DNA of 64,000 bases from Schistosoma mansoni. Lineage: Eukaryota > Platyhelminthes > Trematoda > Strigeidida > Schistosomatidae. A program made the translations under genes and the position numbers. How positions within the stretch are numbered: position 1 is the stretch's first letter; every line of letters starts with the position of its first letter. Positions 1-10,159 of this stretch are shown piece by piece. Location: contig NW_017386013.1 of assembly GCF_000237925.1 (NCBI RefSeq), positions 1 to 64,000 of the forward strand, in the 5' to 3' direction. The notes beneath the pieces were generated by a model that saw only the letters and a program-made list of their open reading frames with translations, was not told where the DNA came from and did not search any database.

Positions 1-300
1 TTTCTCTTGTCTCATGAAATCACATCTAAAACGCACTGCTCAGTTGTATTTCAGATGAACAATTTATGGTTGGATATTGATTGTAGAGACTATGAAATTC
101 TTCACAACTGTGTGCCTCGCATTATAGTGGTTTCATTTAAGTTATGCTGTTTGACAGATATTTAGGTAAAAATGAGCTATTATGGAATACAACACTACTG
201 AATGATGATTCGTGCTATAAAATGTTCAGTCGGTATAGTGAAATAGTTGAAACAGAGATACTATCTACGAGTTTTCTCTACAGTTTTATAGTGACTACCC

Positions 301-349
301 GTAGAATGGAAGACACGCGTTTCGTAGTATTTGGGAGTCGTCATATGCC
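301..349 (-). ncRNA. Hammerhead-ribozyme relic inside the tandem unit (also at 1595-1643 and 2889-2937)
   Basis: Read on the minus strand, the segment keeps a UGACGA core, a CCCAAAUA loop, GAAA and a CGCG stem III followed by GUC, in the order of the Smα hammerhead. The first core cytosine is A and stem II no longer pairs properly, so self-cleavage is unlikely. It marks a SINE-derived component in the 1,294-bp unit. Confidence 0.5.
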
Positions 350-882
350 ACCATTGTCCAAACGGAATGATCAATTGAAGTGGTTATCATTAACGACGAG
401 GAGATTCAAACGTTTACAGATCCAAGGCACACTGCATGTTCAAAACGTGAGGTGCAAGTGTTACAATATAACTGTTGAGGGAAGAAATGGCGTATGTTGG
501 TATGATCCTGAAAATTTCTCGCAATCGACTTGATAAGCTCATGAAACATTGAGGAGCATTTCATTCAATCAGCGTTTGATTGGAAGTTATGTTAGTAACA
601 TAGCGAAAATGAAAAGTCACATGTGGAGATTCTGATTGGCTGATTAATTCACTGCTACTATGTTTAGCATTATTCTAGAATTTTCAGTAAAACGCAAGGA
701 CTTTAAAATACTATAAAAGTCCTATATTTTCTGTACATCAAACGAACCTTTTGAAGTGAAGTGCTTCTCGCATATTTGTGCCTTTTCTCTCGTGTTCAAG
801 TCGCTGTGTAGTTCTAGCTTGGGGGTCACGAAAGTAGCTTAGGATCCGAATAATAGCGTTCAACCAACAAGACGTATCAGCG

Positions 883-1135
883 TATGAACCCATGTTGGTC
901 AACGACTACCATGGGACTGTATCGTCTAACGTTGCTCCACTGCCTTGTGGATCAGACCTTCACATCAAAGGCTCGTGGTGTGGCCCCCTAAGAAAACCAC
1001 TTGCTTCGGTTTCACGCACGAACACTATTCCAGTCCTCAGACAAATCCAATCACAATGTGTGCTGCATATACATTTGGTGCCTCCTTGTACCAATCTTCA
1101 TGTTTTCTAGTAAATAAATACGGTACCTCTTATTT
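883..1135 (+). repeat. Tail segment of the tandem unit related to the 530-bp SINE
   Basis: The segment (repeated near 2177-2429 and 3471-3723) shares blocks with 44120-44345: an ATGGGACTG block, a CCACTGCCTTGTGGATCAGA block, a CCCCTAAGAAAACCAC block, and an end of the form TTGTACCAAT...AAATAAATA. The homology is diverged but collinear. It implies that the tandem unit captured a retroposed tail. Confidence 0.7.
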
Positions 1136-3778
1136 TAACCTCAAAATGACCAATCATTTCACATGTCGGCTCGACTACGAGTCACAGAGCATTCTCAATG
1201 CAGTCCATAATGTCAAATGATCTAGATGTAATTTGAGAAGTTCAATTTAGTTTTCTCAACAGTCTTCTCATTTCACTGAACAAAATTTCAATATTTCTCT
1301 TGTCTCATGAAATCAACATCTAAAACGCACTGCTCAGTTGTATTTCAGATGAACAATTTATGGTTGGATATTGATTGTAGAGACTATGAAATTCTTCACA
1401 ACTGTGTGCCTCGCATTATAGTGGTTTCATTCAAGTTATGCTGTTTGACAGATATTTAGGTAAAAATGAGCTATTATGGAATACAACACTACTGAATGAT
1501 GATTCGTGCTATAAAATGTTCAGTCGGTATAGTGAAATAGTTGAAACAGAGATACTATCTACGAGTTTTCTCTACAGTTTTATAGTGACTACCCGTAGAA
1601 TGGAAGACACGCGTTTCGTAGTATTTGGGAGTTGTCATATGCCACCATTGTCCAAACGGAATGGTCAATTGAAGTGGTTATCATTAACGACGAGGAGATT
1701 CAAACGTTTACAGATCCAAGGCACACTGCATGTTCAAAACGTGAGGTGCAAGTGTTACAATATAACTGTTGAGGGAAGAAATGGCGTATGTTGGTATGAT
1801 CCTGAAAATTTCTCGCAATCGACTTGATAAGCTCATGAAACATTGAGGAGCATTTCATTCAATCAGCGTTTGATTGGAAGTTATGTTAGTAACATAGCGA
1901 AAATGAAAAGTCACATGTGGAGATTCTGATTGGCTGATTAATTCACTGCTACTATGTTTAGCATTATTCTAGAATTTTCAGTAAAACGCAAGGACTTTAA
2001 AATACTATAAAAGTCCTATATTTTCTGTACATCAAACGAACCTTTTGAAGTGAAGTGCTTCTCGCATATTTGTGCCTTTTCTCTCGTGTTCAAGTCGCTG
2101 TGTAGTTCTAGCTTGGGGGTCACGAAAGTAGCTTAGGATCCGAATAATAGCGTTCAACCAACAAGACGTATCAGCGTATGAACCCGTGTTGGTCAACGAC
2201 TACCATGGGACTGTATCGTCTAACGTTGCTCCACTGCCTTGTGGATCAGACCTTCACATCAAAGGCTCGTGGTGTGGCCCCCTAAGAAAACCACTTGCTT
2301 CGGTTTCACGCACGAACACTATTCCAGTCCTCAGACAAATCCAATCACAATGTGTGCTGCATATACATTTTGTGCCTCCTTGTACCAATCTTCATGTTTT
2401 CTAGTAAATAAATACGGCACCTCTTATTTTAACCTCAAAATGACCAATCATTTCACATGTCGGCTCGACTACGAGTCACAGAGCATTCTCAATGCAGTCC
2501 ATAATGTCAAATGATCTAGATGTAATTTGAGAAGTTCAATTTAGTTTTCTCAACAGTCTTCTCATTTCACTGAACAAAATTTCAATATTTCTCTTGTCTC
2601 ATGAAATCAACATCTAAAACGCACTGCTCAGTTGTATTTCAGATGAACAATTTGTGGTTGGATATTGATTGTAGAGACTATGAAATTCTTCACAACTGTG
2701 TGCCTCGCATTATAGTGGTTTCATTTAAGTTATGCTGTTTGACAGATATTTAGGTAAAAATGAGCTATTATGGAATACAACACTACTGAATGATGATTCG
2801 TGCTATAAAGTGTTCAGTCGGTATAGTGAAATAGTTGAAACAGAGATACTATCTACGAGTTTTCTCTACAGTTTTATAGTGACTACCCGTAGAATGGAAG
2901 ACACGCGTTTCGTAGTATTTGGGAGTCGTCATATGCCACCATTGTCCAAACGGAATGATCAATTGAAGTGGTTATCATTAACGACGAGGAGATTCAAACG
3001 TTTACAGATCCAAGGCACACTGCATGTTCAAAACGTGAGGTGCAAGTGTTACAATATAACTGTTGAGGGAAGAAATGGCGTATGTTGGTATGATCCTGAA
3101 AATTTCTCGCAATCGACTTGATAAGCTCATGAAACATTAAGAAGCATTTCATTCAATCAGCGTTTGATTGGAAGTTATGTTAGTAACATAGCGAAAATGA
3201 AAAGTCACATGTGGAGATTCTGATTGGCTGATTAATTCACTGCTACTATGTTTAGCATTATTCTAGAATTTTCAGTAAAACGCAAGGACTTTAAAATACT
3301 ATAAAAGTCCTATATTTTCTGTACATCAAACGAACCTTTTGAAGTGAAGTGCTTCTCGCATATTTGTGCCTTTTCTCTCGTGTTCAAGTCGCTGTGTAGT
3401 TCTAGCTTGGGGGTCACGAAAGTAGCTTAGGATCCGAATAATAGCGTTCAACCAACAAGACGTATCAGCGTATGAACCCGTGTTGGTCAACGACTACCAT
3501 GGGACTGTATCGTCTAACGTTGCTCCACTGCCTTGTGGATCAGACCTTCACATCAAAGGCTCGTGGTGTGGCCCCCTAAGAAAACCACTTGCTTCGGTTT
3601 CACGCACGAACACTATTCCAGTCCTCAGACAAATCCAATCACAATGTGTGCTGCATATACATTTGGTGCCTCCTTGTACCAATCTTCATGTTTTCTAGTA
3701 AATAAATACGGCACCTCTTATTTTAACCTCAAAATGACCAATCATTTCACATGTCGGCTCGACTACGAGTCACAGAGC

Positions 3779-4145
3779 AAACATAGTGTCGAAGGTCAGT
3801 TATCTTGCTTTCTTTTTTTGCTCTGATCTCACTTGGTCTTCTCATGTTTTACTGTTGTCGAAAAAAGTTTGTCGTTTGACCTACTACATAAAAAGGCTAC
3901 ATGCTTTCGAGATTACTCTCCATATACTCCTACAATTTGTCAGTTCCTACATATTGCATATTATTATTTGCTGTTCTCCATTATTCTTTCTCGGGATTTT
4001 GAGAAAAGACTTTGGTGTATTGAAGAGAGTGCTGAAGGCAGTTAGCAAGGTGTGTGGTGAATCTTTTGAGGTCATTATGATTATGGTTGTGTATAGGCAC
4101 TTTAGGTCTTGCAAACTCCAGGCAGGTGTTATCTAATCAGATACT
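3779..4145 (+). mobile_element. LINE fragment, C-terminal end of a reverse transcriptase (jockey/CR1 type)
   Basis: The frame from 3786 reads through a segment typical of the region behind the polymerase in schistosome LINEs: a DLTWSSHV block, then KKVCRLTYYIKRLHAF, and a hydrophobic stretch before RVLKAVSKVCG and RHFRSC. Only about 115 residues remain. It is 5'-truncated and directly abuts the end of the tandem array. The subfamily is not certain. Confidence 0.7.
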
Positions 4146-4995
4146 AACCAATCCCCTTGTTTATATCTTCTTATATATCTTCTGGTAAAACAAGACGTAA
4201 ATACATGAAAATCCATGCACACAAGCACATCTATAAAAGTTCTGTGATAATTTACTAGCAAATCGACTGTGTGACGAACAGGTTGTTAGAGTTACCCAGT
4301 CAATAACCTGTATTCTTAAGCATGATAAGTTGGATAGATTCGGATTTGTTTCACCAATTTTTTCTGTTTAATTTTTTGTTTTTCGGTATAAAAACGTATT
4401 GAAATACCTTGTTCTGAGAATTCTATATTGTACCAAAATATAACACTGAGTAAAACCATTATTAATAACAATAATTTGTGAACTCTGTTGAGATCATTTA
4501 AAAATCCTAAACTCGGCCAAACAAATATACTGAGAATTTTAAAATATAATCTTCTACTGAACGTTCGGATTACTAGAATAAATATTATGGAGTACATTAC
4601 TATCCGAATTACTGTGTTGCTTTATTTGATCACAAGGTCAATTTTATTAAATTTTATACTGTGACATTATGTTCCACTTTATAAATAAAGTAAACAAGTA
4701 ATTCATAATTTACATTGAAAAATTAAGCAGTAATAATACACTCTTCATACCGCAAAATATGTATCAAATCAATCGTATGAATCACTGTTATATTTTTCAA
4801 AAAGATTATGTATTACAATTAAATTATTAGTTGTAACAAAATTGATTGTGTAACACAAATTACCGACACATTAAATACATCACTTCCGAAGTTATTCACA
4901 AACATTTTATTTACATTTCGAAAAAGGCATCTGTTAAAACTCTTCTAGCTGCTAAGGTTTCTCTTTTTATGACATTATACGAAATCATTACTACA

Positions 4996-5033
<38 letters not shown>

Positions 5034-5264
5034 TGTTACTATTCACTTAAAAAAGCACATACTACAGTTAAGTGCGAATAAAGAAAGGGAATTCGATACT
5101 TTTACGGAAAATCTAAACATTTCATATTCTTTCCATCATTTTTTGCTTTATGAATCGTCAGGAAGTATTGATTTTGTACGTATCACATTCTCCTGACATG
5201 TAATCGAAATAGTTTTTAGGTGAATTGATACAATATCCAAAATATTTATCAAAAAAATAAATAT
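4146..5264. other. AT-rich intergenic stretch
   Basis: I see no supported gene here. There is a (TA)n microsatellite near 4997-5030. Short ORFs, including one that runs through the microsatellite, look accidental. Confidence 0.6.
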
Positions 5265-5409
5265 TATAGAGTTGAGATCATGAGTCAATTGAAGCTAGAC
5301 CACCATGTAAAACGTGGAGGCACTGGACGGCCGTTTCGTCTTATTATGGAACTCCTCAGCAGTGAGCATCAACGATCCCGCCTCACGAGATTCGAACCCA
5401 GGACTAGCT
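5265..5409 (-). mobile_element. Partial hammerhead SINE (second family), minus strand
   Basis: This 3' half of a SINE holds a B-box-like GATTCGAACCC (read in reverse), a hammerhead (5320-5365) and the family's 3' end. It is a near-mirror of the plus-strand copy that follows, so the two form a large inverted repeat with arms of roughly 100 bp. Confidence 0.8.
5320..5365 (-). ncRNA. Hammerhead ribozyme motif, second SINE family
   Basis: The minus strand reads CUGAGGAG, then a stem II with a CAUAAUA loop, GAAA, a short CGGCCG stem III and the cleavage triplet GUC, closed by stem I CACUG/CAGUG. All invariant core positions fit CUGANGA...GAA. Stem II has weak pairs. The very short stem III is typical of schistosome hammerheads, which are known to work better as dimers. 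Confidence 0.75.
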
Positions 5410-5750
5410 CCATGAGGTATTTCCTGGAGTTCTAGTGATAAGCAGTACTGGTGGAGTTCAACCAGGTCTGTTGGGATATATCAACTCACTGATGACATTG
5501 GTGATTGGTTGCTCAATTTCGTGGATCGGTTGAAATTAGACAATAACACCGTTGGATACCGGCTCAGTGGTCTATCGGTTAAGTGCTCCTGCGCGAGACT
5601 GGTAGGTCCTGGGTTCGAATCTTGCGAGGCGAGATCGTGGATGCGCACTGCTGAGGCGTCCCATAATAGGACGAAACGGCCGCCCAGTGCCTCCACGCTT
5701 TCCATGGTGGTCTAGCTTCAATTGACTCATGATCTTAACTCTATAAAATG
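5410..5750 (+). mobile_element. Near-complete hammerhead SINE (second family), plus strand
   Basis: A tRNA-like head carries an A-box region (about 5561-5578, GGCTCAGTGGTCTATCGG) and a B box (5612-5622, GGTTCGAATCT). A hammerhead-like motif and a unique 3' end follow. The 5' leader (5410-5550) is shared with the copies at 39598-39840 and 41868-42052, which defines a SINE of roughly 340-400 bp. This family differs from the Smα-like one in the hammerhead loop and in stem III. Confidence 0.82.
5645..5690 (+). ncRNA. Hammerhead motif with altered core
   Basis: It has the layout of the motif at 5320-5365, but the last core A of CUGANGA is C and the cleavage triplet reads GCC in place of GUC. Stems I and II are intact. 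By the known hammerhead rules this copy should be inactive or nearly so. Confidence 0.7.
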
Positions 5751-5891
5751 ACTAGAATCTCCAAAACACCCCTTCTGAAAATAAATATTACTTAAGTGAA
5801 TTCATTTATTGCAAATATGACTAAAATTAAGAAGGTTATCAGTCGTAAAAATTTAATTAGTATTGTTTGTTTGGATCTTCCCGTTGATGAT

Positions 5892-6260
5892 TTTAGGACT
5901 GCAACTGGTCAGTCTCTAATTGGCATATATGCATACTGTGCGTATTGCCTCGATATACCTTAATTCACAAGCATGGTAAGCANNNNNNNNNNNNNNNNNN
6001 NNNNNNNNNNNNNNNNNNNNNNNNNNNNNNNNNNNNNNNNNNNNNNNNNNNNNNNNNNNNNNNNNNNNNNNNNNNNNNNNNNNNNNNNNNNNNNNNNNNN
6101 NNNNNNNNNNNNNNNNNNNNNNNNNNNNNNNNNNNNNNNNNNNNNNNNNNNNNNNNNNNNNNNNNNNNNNNNNNNNNNNNNNCAATTAGAGACTGACCAG
6201 TTGCAGTCCTAACAAATCGATGGGAAGATTCAAACAAACAATACTGAATGAATTTAAGTA
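5892..6260. mobile_element. Smα-like SINE copies around assembly gap 1
   Basis: The left flank (5892-5982) holds the approximately 115-bp leader module in plus orientation. The right flank (6183-6260) holds the same module in minus orientation, and 200 N lie between. The hidden part is expected to contain a tRNA-like head and hammerhead. The inverted layout probably caused the assembly break. Confidence 0.75.
5983..6182. other. Assembly gap (200 N)
   Basis: A run of exactly 200 N, so its true length is unknown. It is flanked by inverted SINE modules. Confidence 0.99.
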
Positions 6261-8654
6261 TGATAGACGTTAATAAAGCTGCATATAAAATAAACAATGT
6301 AAAAAAGTTCCTTTATCAATTAAATAATATATACTATGTGATTCACTGACTGTATTTTCCATAGTGTACAAAAATTTAAATAGTACTAATTTCAGGTTAT
6401 CAGGTTAACATCAAAACGTACCAGATAATGTTATCGCCAAATTCTAATGAATAGCCGTTGACAGATTTTACTATCTTCCTGTCTCTATCCTTTGAAGAAG
6501 AATTTGGACAAATAATTTGATTCTGTTGTCTAGTACAATCAATTATCTGTATCAACTCCCATAAAGTAAACATAGACAATTAAGCACAAATAAACATTCT
6601 GTACATAATTCACCGTCCATGTTTTGATTTAATAACACAATATATTAGCTAAAAGAGAATAAAGCTTGCCTTTGAAATAACTGGATAAACGATTTTTTGC
6701 CTAAATGTGATTATTACGACGAATAATTTTGTCCGTTCATATTACTTCAATTATTTTTTTACTTTACATACATCACAATAATAGATGGCATAACTTATCA
6801 TAATTAATCAAACCTATCGATACGATTTTGTATGTAATGGTCGTCATCATAAAAATAATGAACAAAATATTATCAAATCAACATTCAACATACAAAATTG
6901 ATGGACAACTATTTTCATGATTGAATGCGGCCATAGATTATTTGATTTTCTGTTAGATTTTGTGATCACTTACGATTATTCTAAATCACAAATGATTGAA
7001 AGATTTCTCTTAAATATAAATCAGATCTACATGTTCAAGAGGACTCAGTGACCATGATCCCTACCAGAAAAAGCATTTTGATGGTTACTATCCCTTTTCT
7101 GAAACTGAATATAAAATTCAGGAAGTCAGAAAGACTTAGTGTTCCAGGAATTTAAAACAACAAAAAATCTCTGGTTATATGGTAACAACTGTGAACTAGA
7201 AACATATAACAAAGATAGAAAGTTACAAACTCAAGTAGCCGAATAGATGATGGTAAAATTCATCCAACTAATTGATGGACGGCTTCAAGAAGCACGATTG
7301 AGCCTCCAGAGGCTCTAAATGAGCCGAAGAAATTCCACCCAAAACAGAACCTGATGGAACTTTCTAGAATATCATCGTAGTATGCTACGATTGGACGGGT
7401 GCATAACTTGCTTCCTTACGGATTAGCTAAATTATAATGATGTTATAGACAACGCTAAGAACTATGAACGTCATGTTTTTCGGTACGTTCTTGATTATTA
7501 CCCAATAATCACTTCCCGTGCCTCTTTCATCTTCTAGTTTGCAACTGTGTGGTTCCACACGTTCGAGTGCCGTTAGTCATATAACATATTCTACTGTAAT
7601 CAGGTGGAGGACGTAACAATATCAGCTTGAAAAAAGAAATCGTGGGATGGATTGTATGAAACAATATTATTTTCGAGATCTCTAGGAACAATAAACGTGT
7701 TTGCACAACCACAAATGATTTTGGGTCATATCGTACAACATTCTCAACCACCGATTATGATTGTGTCGAAAAAATCAACCAGGCAGTCAACATATTTTTA
7801 AATAATTAAGTCTGAAGGCCAACGACTCCATGGTCTGGGCATTGTTCATCACCTTTCTATATCTGTCACTATTCCCCCAGTTCAACAGTTAATAACTTTG
7901 TAGACTGATACTATGTTCCGGTTTGGTAGCCCTTAGATATGGTTTGTTAGATTAGATAAATGAAAAACTAATATTCCAATGAAGTATTTATAGACCGAGA
8001 GATATGTAGGCAAACATTGGGATACAGTTCTGAGATGGTGGATAAGATTTAAAACTTGGGTGGATGATTTTGATGGGGCTTTGTTCTCCGAGCTGGATGG
8101 CTTGGTCATGGAGCATTCATCGTTATTCTGAATGACATCATCAGCACAAACGTTAAGTAGAAGTAGTGTTTGAATTTCTCCAGTTTATTTAAAATAACAA
8201 TTAAATTAAAAAATATATCAAATAACAACAAGTTAGCGTAAAGATTCATTCTACCTAATATGTGCAAGTATAATTGTGAACTGTCACCATTTTTAAATTC
8301 ATTACAAATATTCAAATATAGTGAAGTATTTGATACTCTTCAATACCATATGTTACAATAAGTGTTGAAAGGTGGATTAGCCTTGATAAGATTAGTTGTT
8401 ATTTATAAAGTTCTATGTTTAGTGAAGTTAGTAGGTTTTATTAAGGCAAGCAATAACTGGAAAGAATAATTATATTTTCTGTTACATATATCTGTTGATT
8501 TATTGATTGTGACCTAGATGTAATCAAAAATAAGTTCTACCGTTAATTGAACAACAGCCTAAAGTAAGCGTCGTCAATAGACATTATGATGTTAGATGGG
8601 GAATTCAGTGACGATTTGAAGTGTTTAGGTACAAAGGACAGCCATTTCAGTAAC
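6261..8654. other. AT-rich intergenic stretch without a supported gene
   Basis: No coding exon with splice signals could be supported. The ORFs at 7527-7751 and 8106-8315 (minus) resemble nothing I know. A segment at about 8083-8150 resembles 27745-27810 (GTTCTC-GA-CTGGAT... block), which suggests an old dispersed repeat. Confidence 0.5.
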
Positions 8655-8790
8655 GAATATTTTGTTTTATTTATTTAATGATATAAACATTTGTGCAAAG
8701 AGGCACAAAATATTTATGCACTACAATTCGTCATCCAACTTGTGTGAGGGCTAGAATACTGACTGGGCTCTATAAAAACTGACTTCGAAG
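8655..8790 (-). mobile_element. Diverged copy of the AATAAATA-tailed SINE
   Basis: The reverse strand shows, in order, an AGCCCTCACACAA block, a GTGC-ATA block, TTG-ACAAAT-TTTAT and AAATAAATAAA. These match the last 130 bp of the SINE at 43831-44360. It is an old, 5'-truncated copy. Confidence 0.65.
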
Positions 8791-9027
8791 AGACAGGATG
8801 TTGGAAATGGACAAGGGATTATTTCTAGATTTTTCGGATCGATTATTAGTAGGAAATCATGTCAAAACAGTTTTTACTTTGTCGAAGATCTTCTGATCAA
8901 ATAATTTAAATCAATTTTGATTGTTCGAAAGAATGGTGTTGACAGTCTTACGTTAGCCTGGTGACCTCAGCTTGTTAGTAACCCACAACGTAACAATTTA
9001 CTTCATAACGTGAATTATAATCACCAG

Positions 9028-9061
<34 letters not shown>

Positions 9062-10159
9062 GAGTAAAAATGTGTTAGGTCATTCAAAGATGAAAATCAA
9101 AAACAAAGAGGGACTGAAACTTTAATTACGAAATTTACCCTTTGCATACGTCCTTTACTTCGTTAACAATAAATAAGAAACAATACAGAATTTTTTGGGT
9201 ACAATGAAAATCATAATTGGTCTGAATATGTCAATGTCTGGTTATTCTTCATCAAAGTTGATTTATATAACCTGTCACTGTACTAATTCACCATGACGAA
9301 GAACAACCAGACATTGATATATTTATACTTATTATGATTTTGATTGAACCCAAAATATTTTGCGTTGTTTTCTTTTTACTGTTTAAACTTGTGTTAATTT
9401 AACTCAACCTAGGAATTGATACCTAATAATACAAGCCGGATCTTCAGAGTGAACAATTTTTACAAATACATCATTAGTTTTATTTGAAGAATCTACAAAA
9501 TTCTCCATTTATTTAAAATCATTAAGTCAAACCTCAGTAATGATATCTACAAAGTAACTCAATGGTTTCCTTTTAATTACTCAAGTGTCACTACAGGTAA
9601 TTTTGGCCTAAAATAGTTATTTGCTCTTACGTGTTCACTATACCAAAATGTACTGATCAATTAACTTTTCTGTTTTAAACATCTATTCATTAAACTTGTT
9701 TTAAAGAACAGTAATAATCAGTTTAACGCGTAAATTGTTTTCGTGTTAATAAAAACGTTTGTATTTTGCCAAAACAAAAATTATTTGAATGAATTCGTAC
9801 TTTGGTATTTGTCAAATCCAATGGAGTTGTATACATTTCACAACATTTTTGTTGATGTTTCATGTTCTAATAACAGTTTTATTGATGTCTTTTTTAAATA
9901 AAAGTAACTGAGAGATTGACTAGAAATACACATAATATTATATATATATATATAATGACATCATATAATTGTGTGACAAGTATTTATTTAGCAAGTATCA
10001 AATACGCATTTTATTTACAAACCGAAAAAGGATTTATTAGTATTACTATTTTCATCGCAATATATTTAAAAAACCTATTCTATCGTTAAGCGGTTCAGTG
10101 AACATTCTTGATTACTTCATTGAACATTGTACAGACAAATAAGAAGAAAATCAAACAAA
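8791..10159. other. AT-rich intergenic stretch upstream of the four-helix gene
   Basis: It contains a (TA)n run at about 9031-9060 and a shorter one near 9937-9955. I see nothing coding. It probably holds the promoter and 5' UTR of the gene starting at 10160, but no clear TATA/initiator pair could be assigned. Confidence 0.5.

Larger units (their letters stand above)
1..3778. repeat. Tandem array of a 1,294-bp unit, about 2.9 copies
   Basis: Three head-to-tail copies start near 1, 1294 and 2588; the third stops at 3778 where unrelated LINE sequence begins. The copies differ by only a handful of substitutions and one indel, so the array is young or homogenised. Each unit holds three recognisable parts. 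First, a minus-strand hammerhead-like relic (about 301-349 in copy 1). Second, a middle segment with a TATA-like CTATAAAAG (near 711). Third, a final 250 bp ending in AATAAATA that resembles the 3' tail of the SINE at 43831-44360. Short ORFs of 129, 72 and 91 residues recur in each copy, but they resemble no protein I know and overlap one another, so I do not call them genes. The left edge is cut by the window. Confidence 0.95.

Noticed and set aside
144-533. Repeated 129-residue ORF in each 1,294-bp unit as a protein-coding gene
   Set aside because: It runs over the hammerhead relic on the opposite strand, has no recognisable domain, and is kept simply because the units are nearly identical.
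892-1220. Overlapping 72- and 91-residue ORFs in the tail of the tandem unit
   Set aside because: They overlap in different frames and cover the retroposon tail seen elsewhere in non-coding copies.
5-3778. CRISPR-like array
   Set aside because: The unit is 1.3 kb without spacer/repeat structure, and the DNA is eukaryotic.
4997-5030. Plus ORF through the (TA)n run as a gene
   Set aside because: The ORF is open only because of the microsatellite repeat (Ile-Tyr alternation).
5481-5715. ORFs on both strands over the second-family SINE
   Set aside because: They translate tRNA-like and ribozyme sequence; similar frames recur wherever the SINE occurs.
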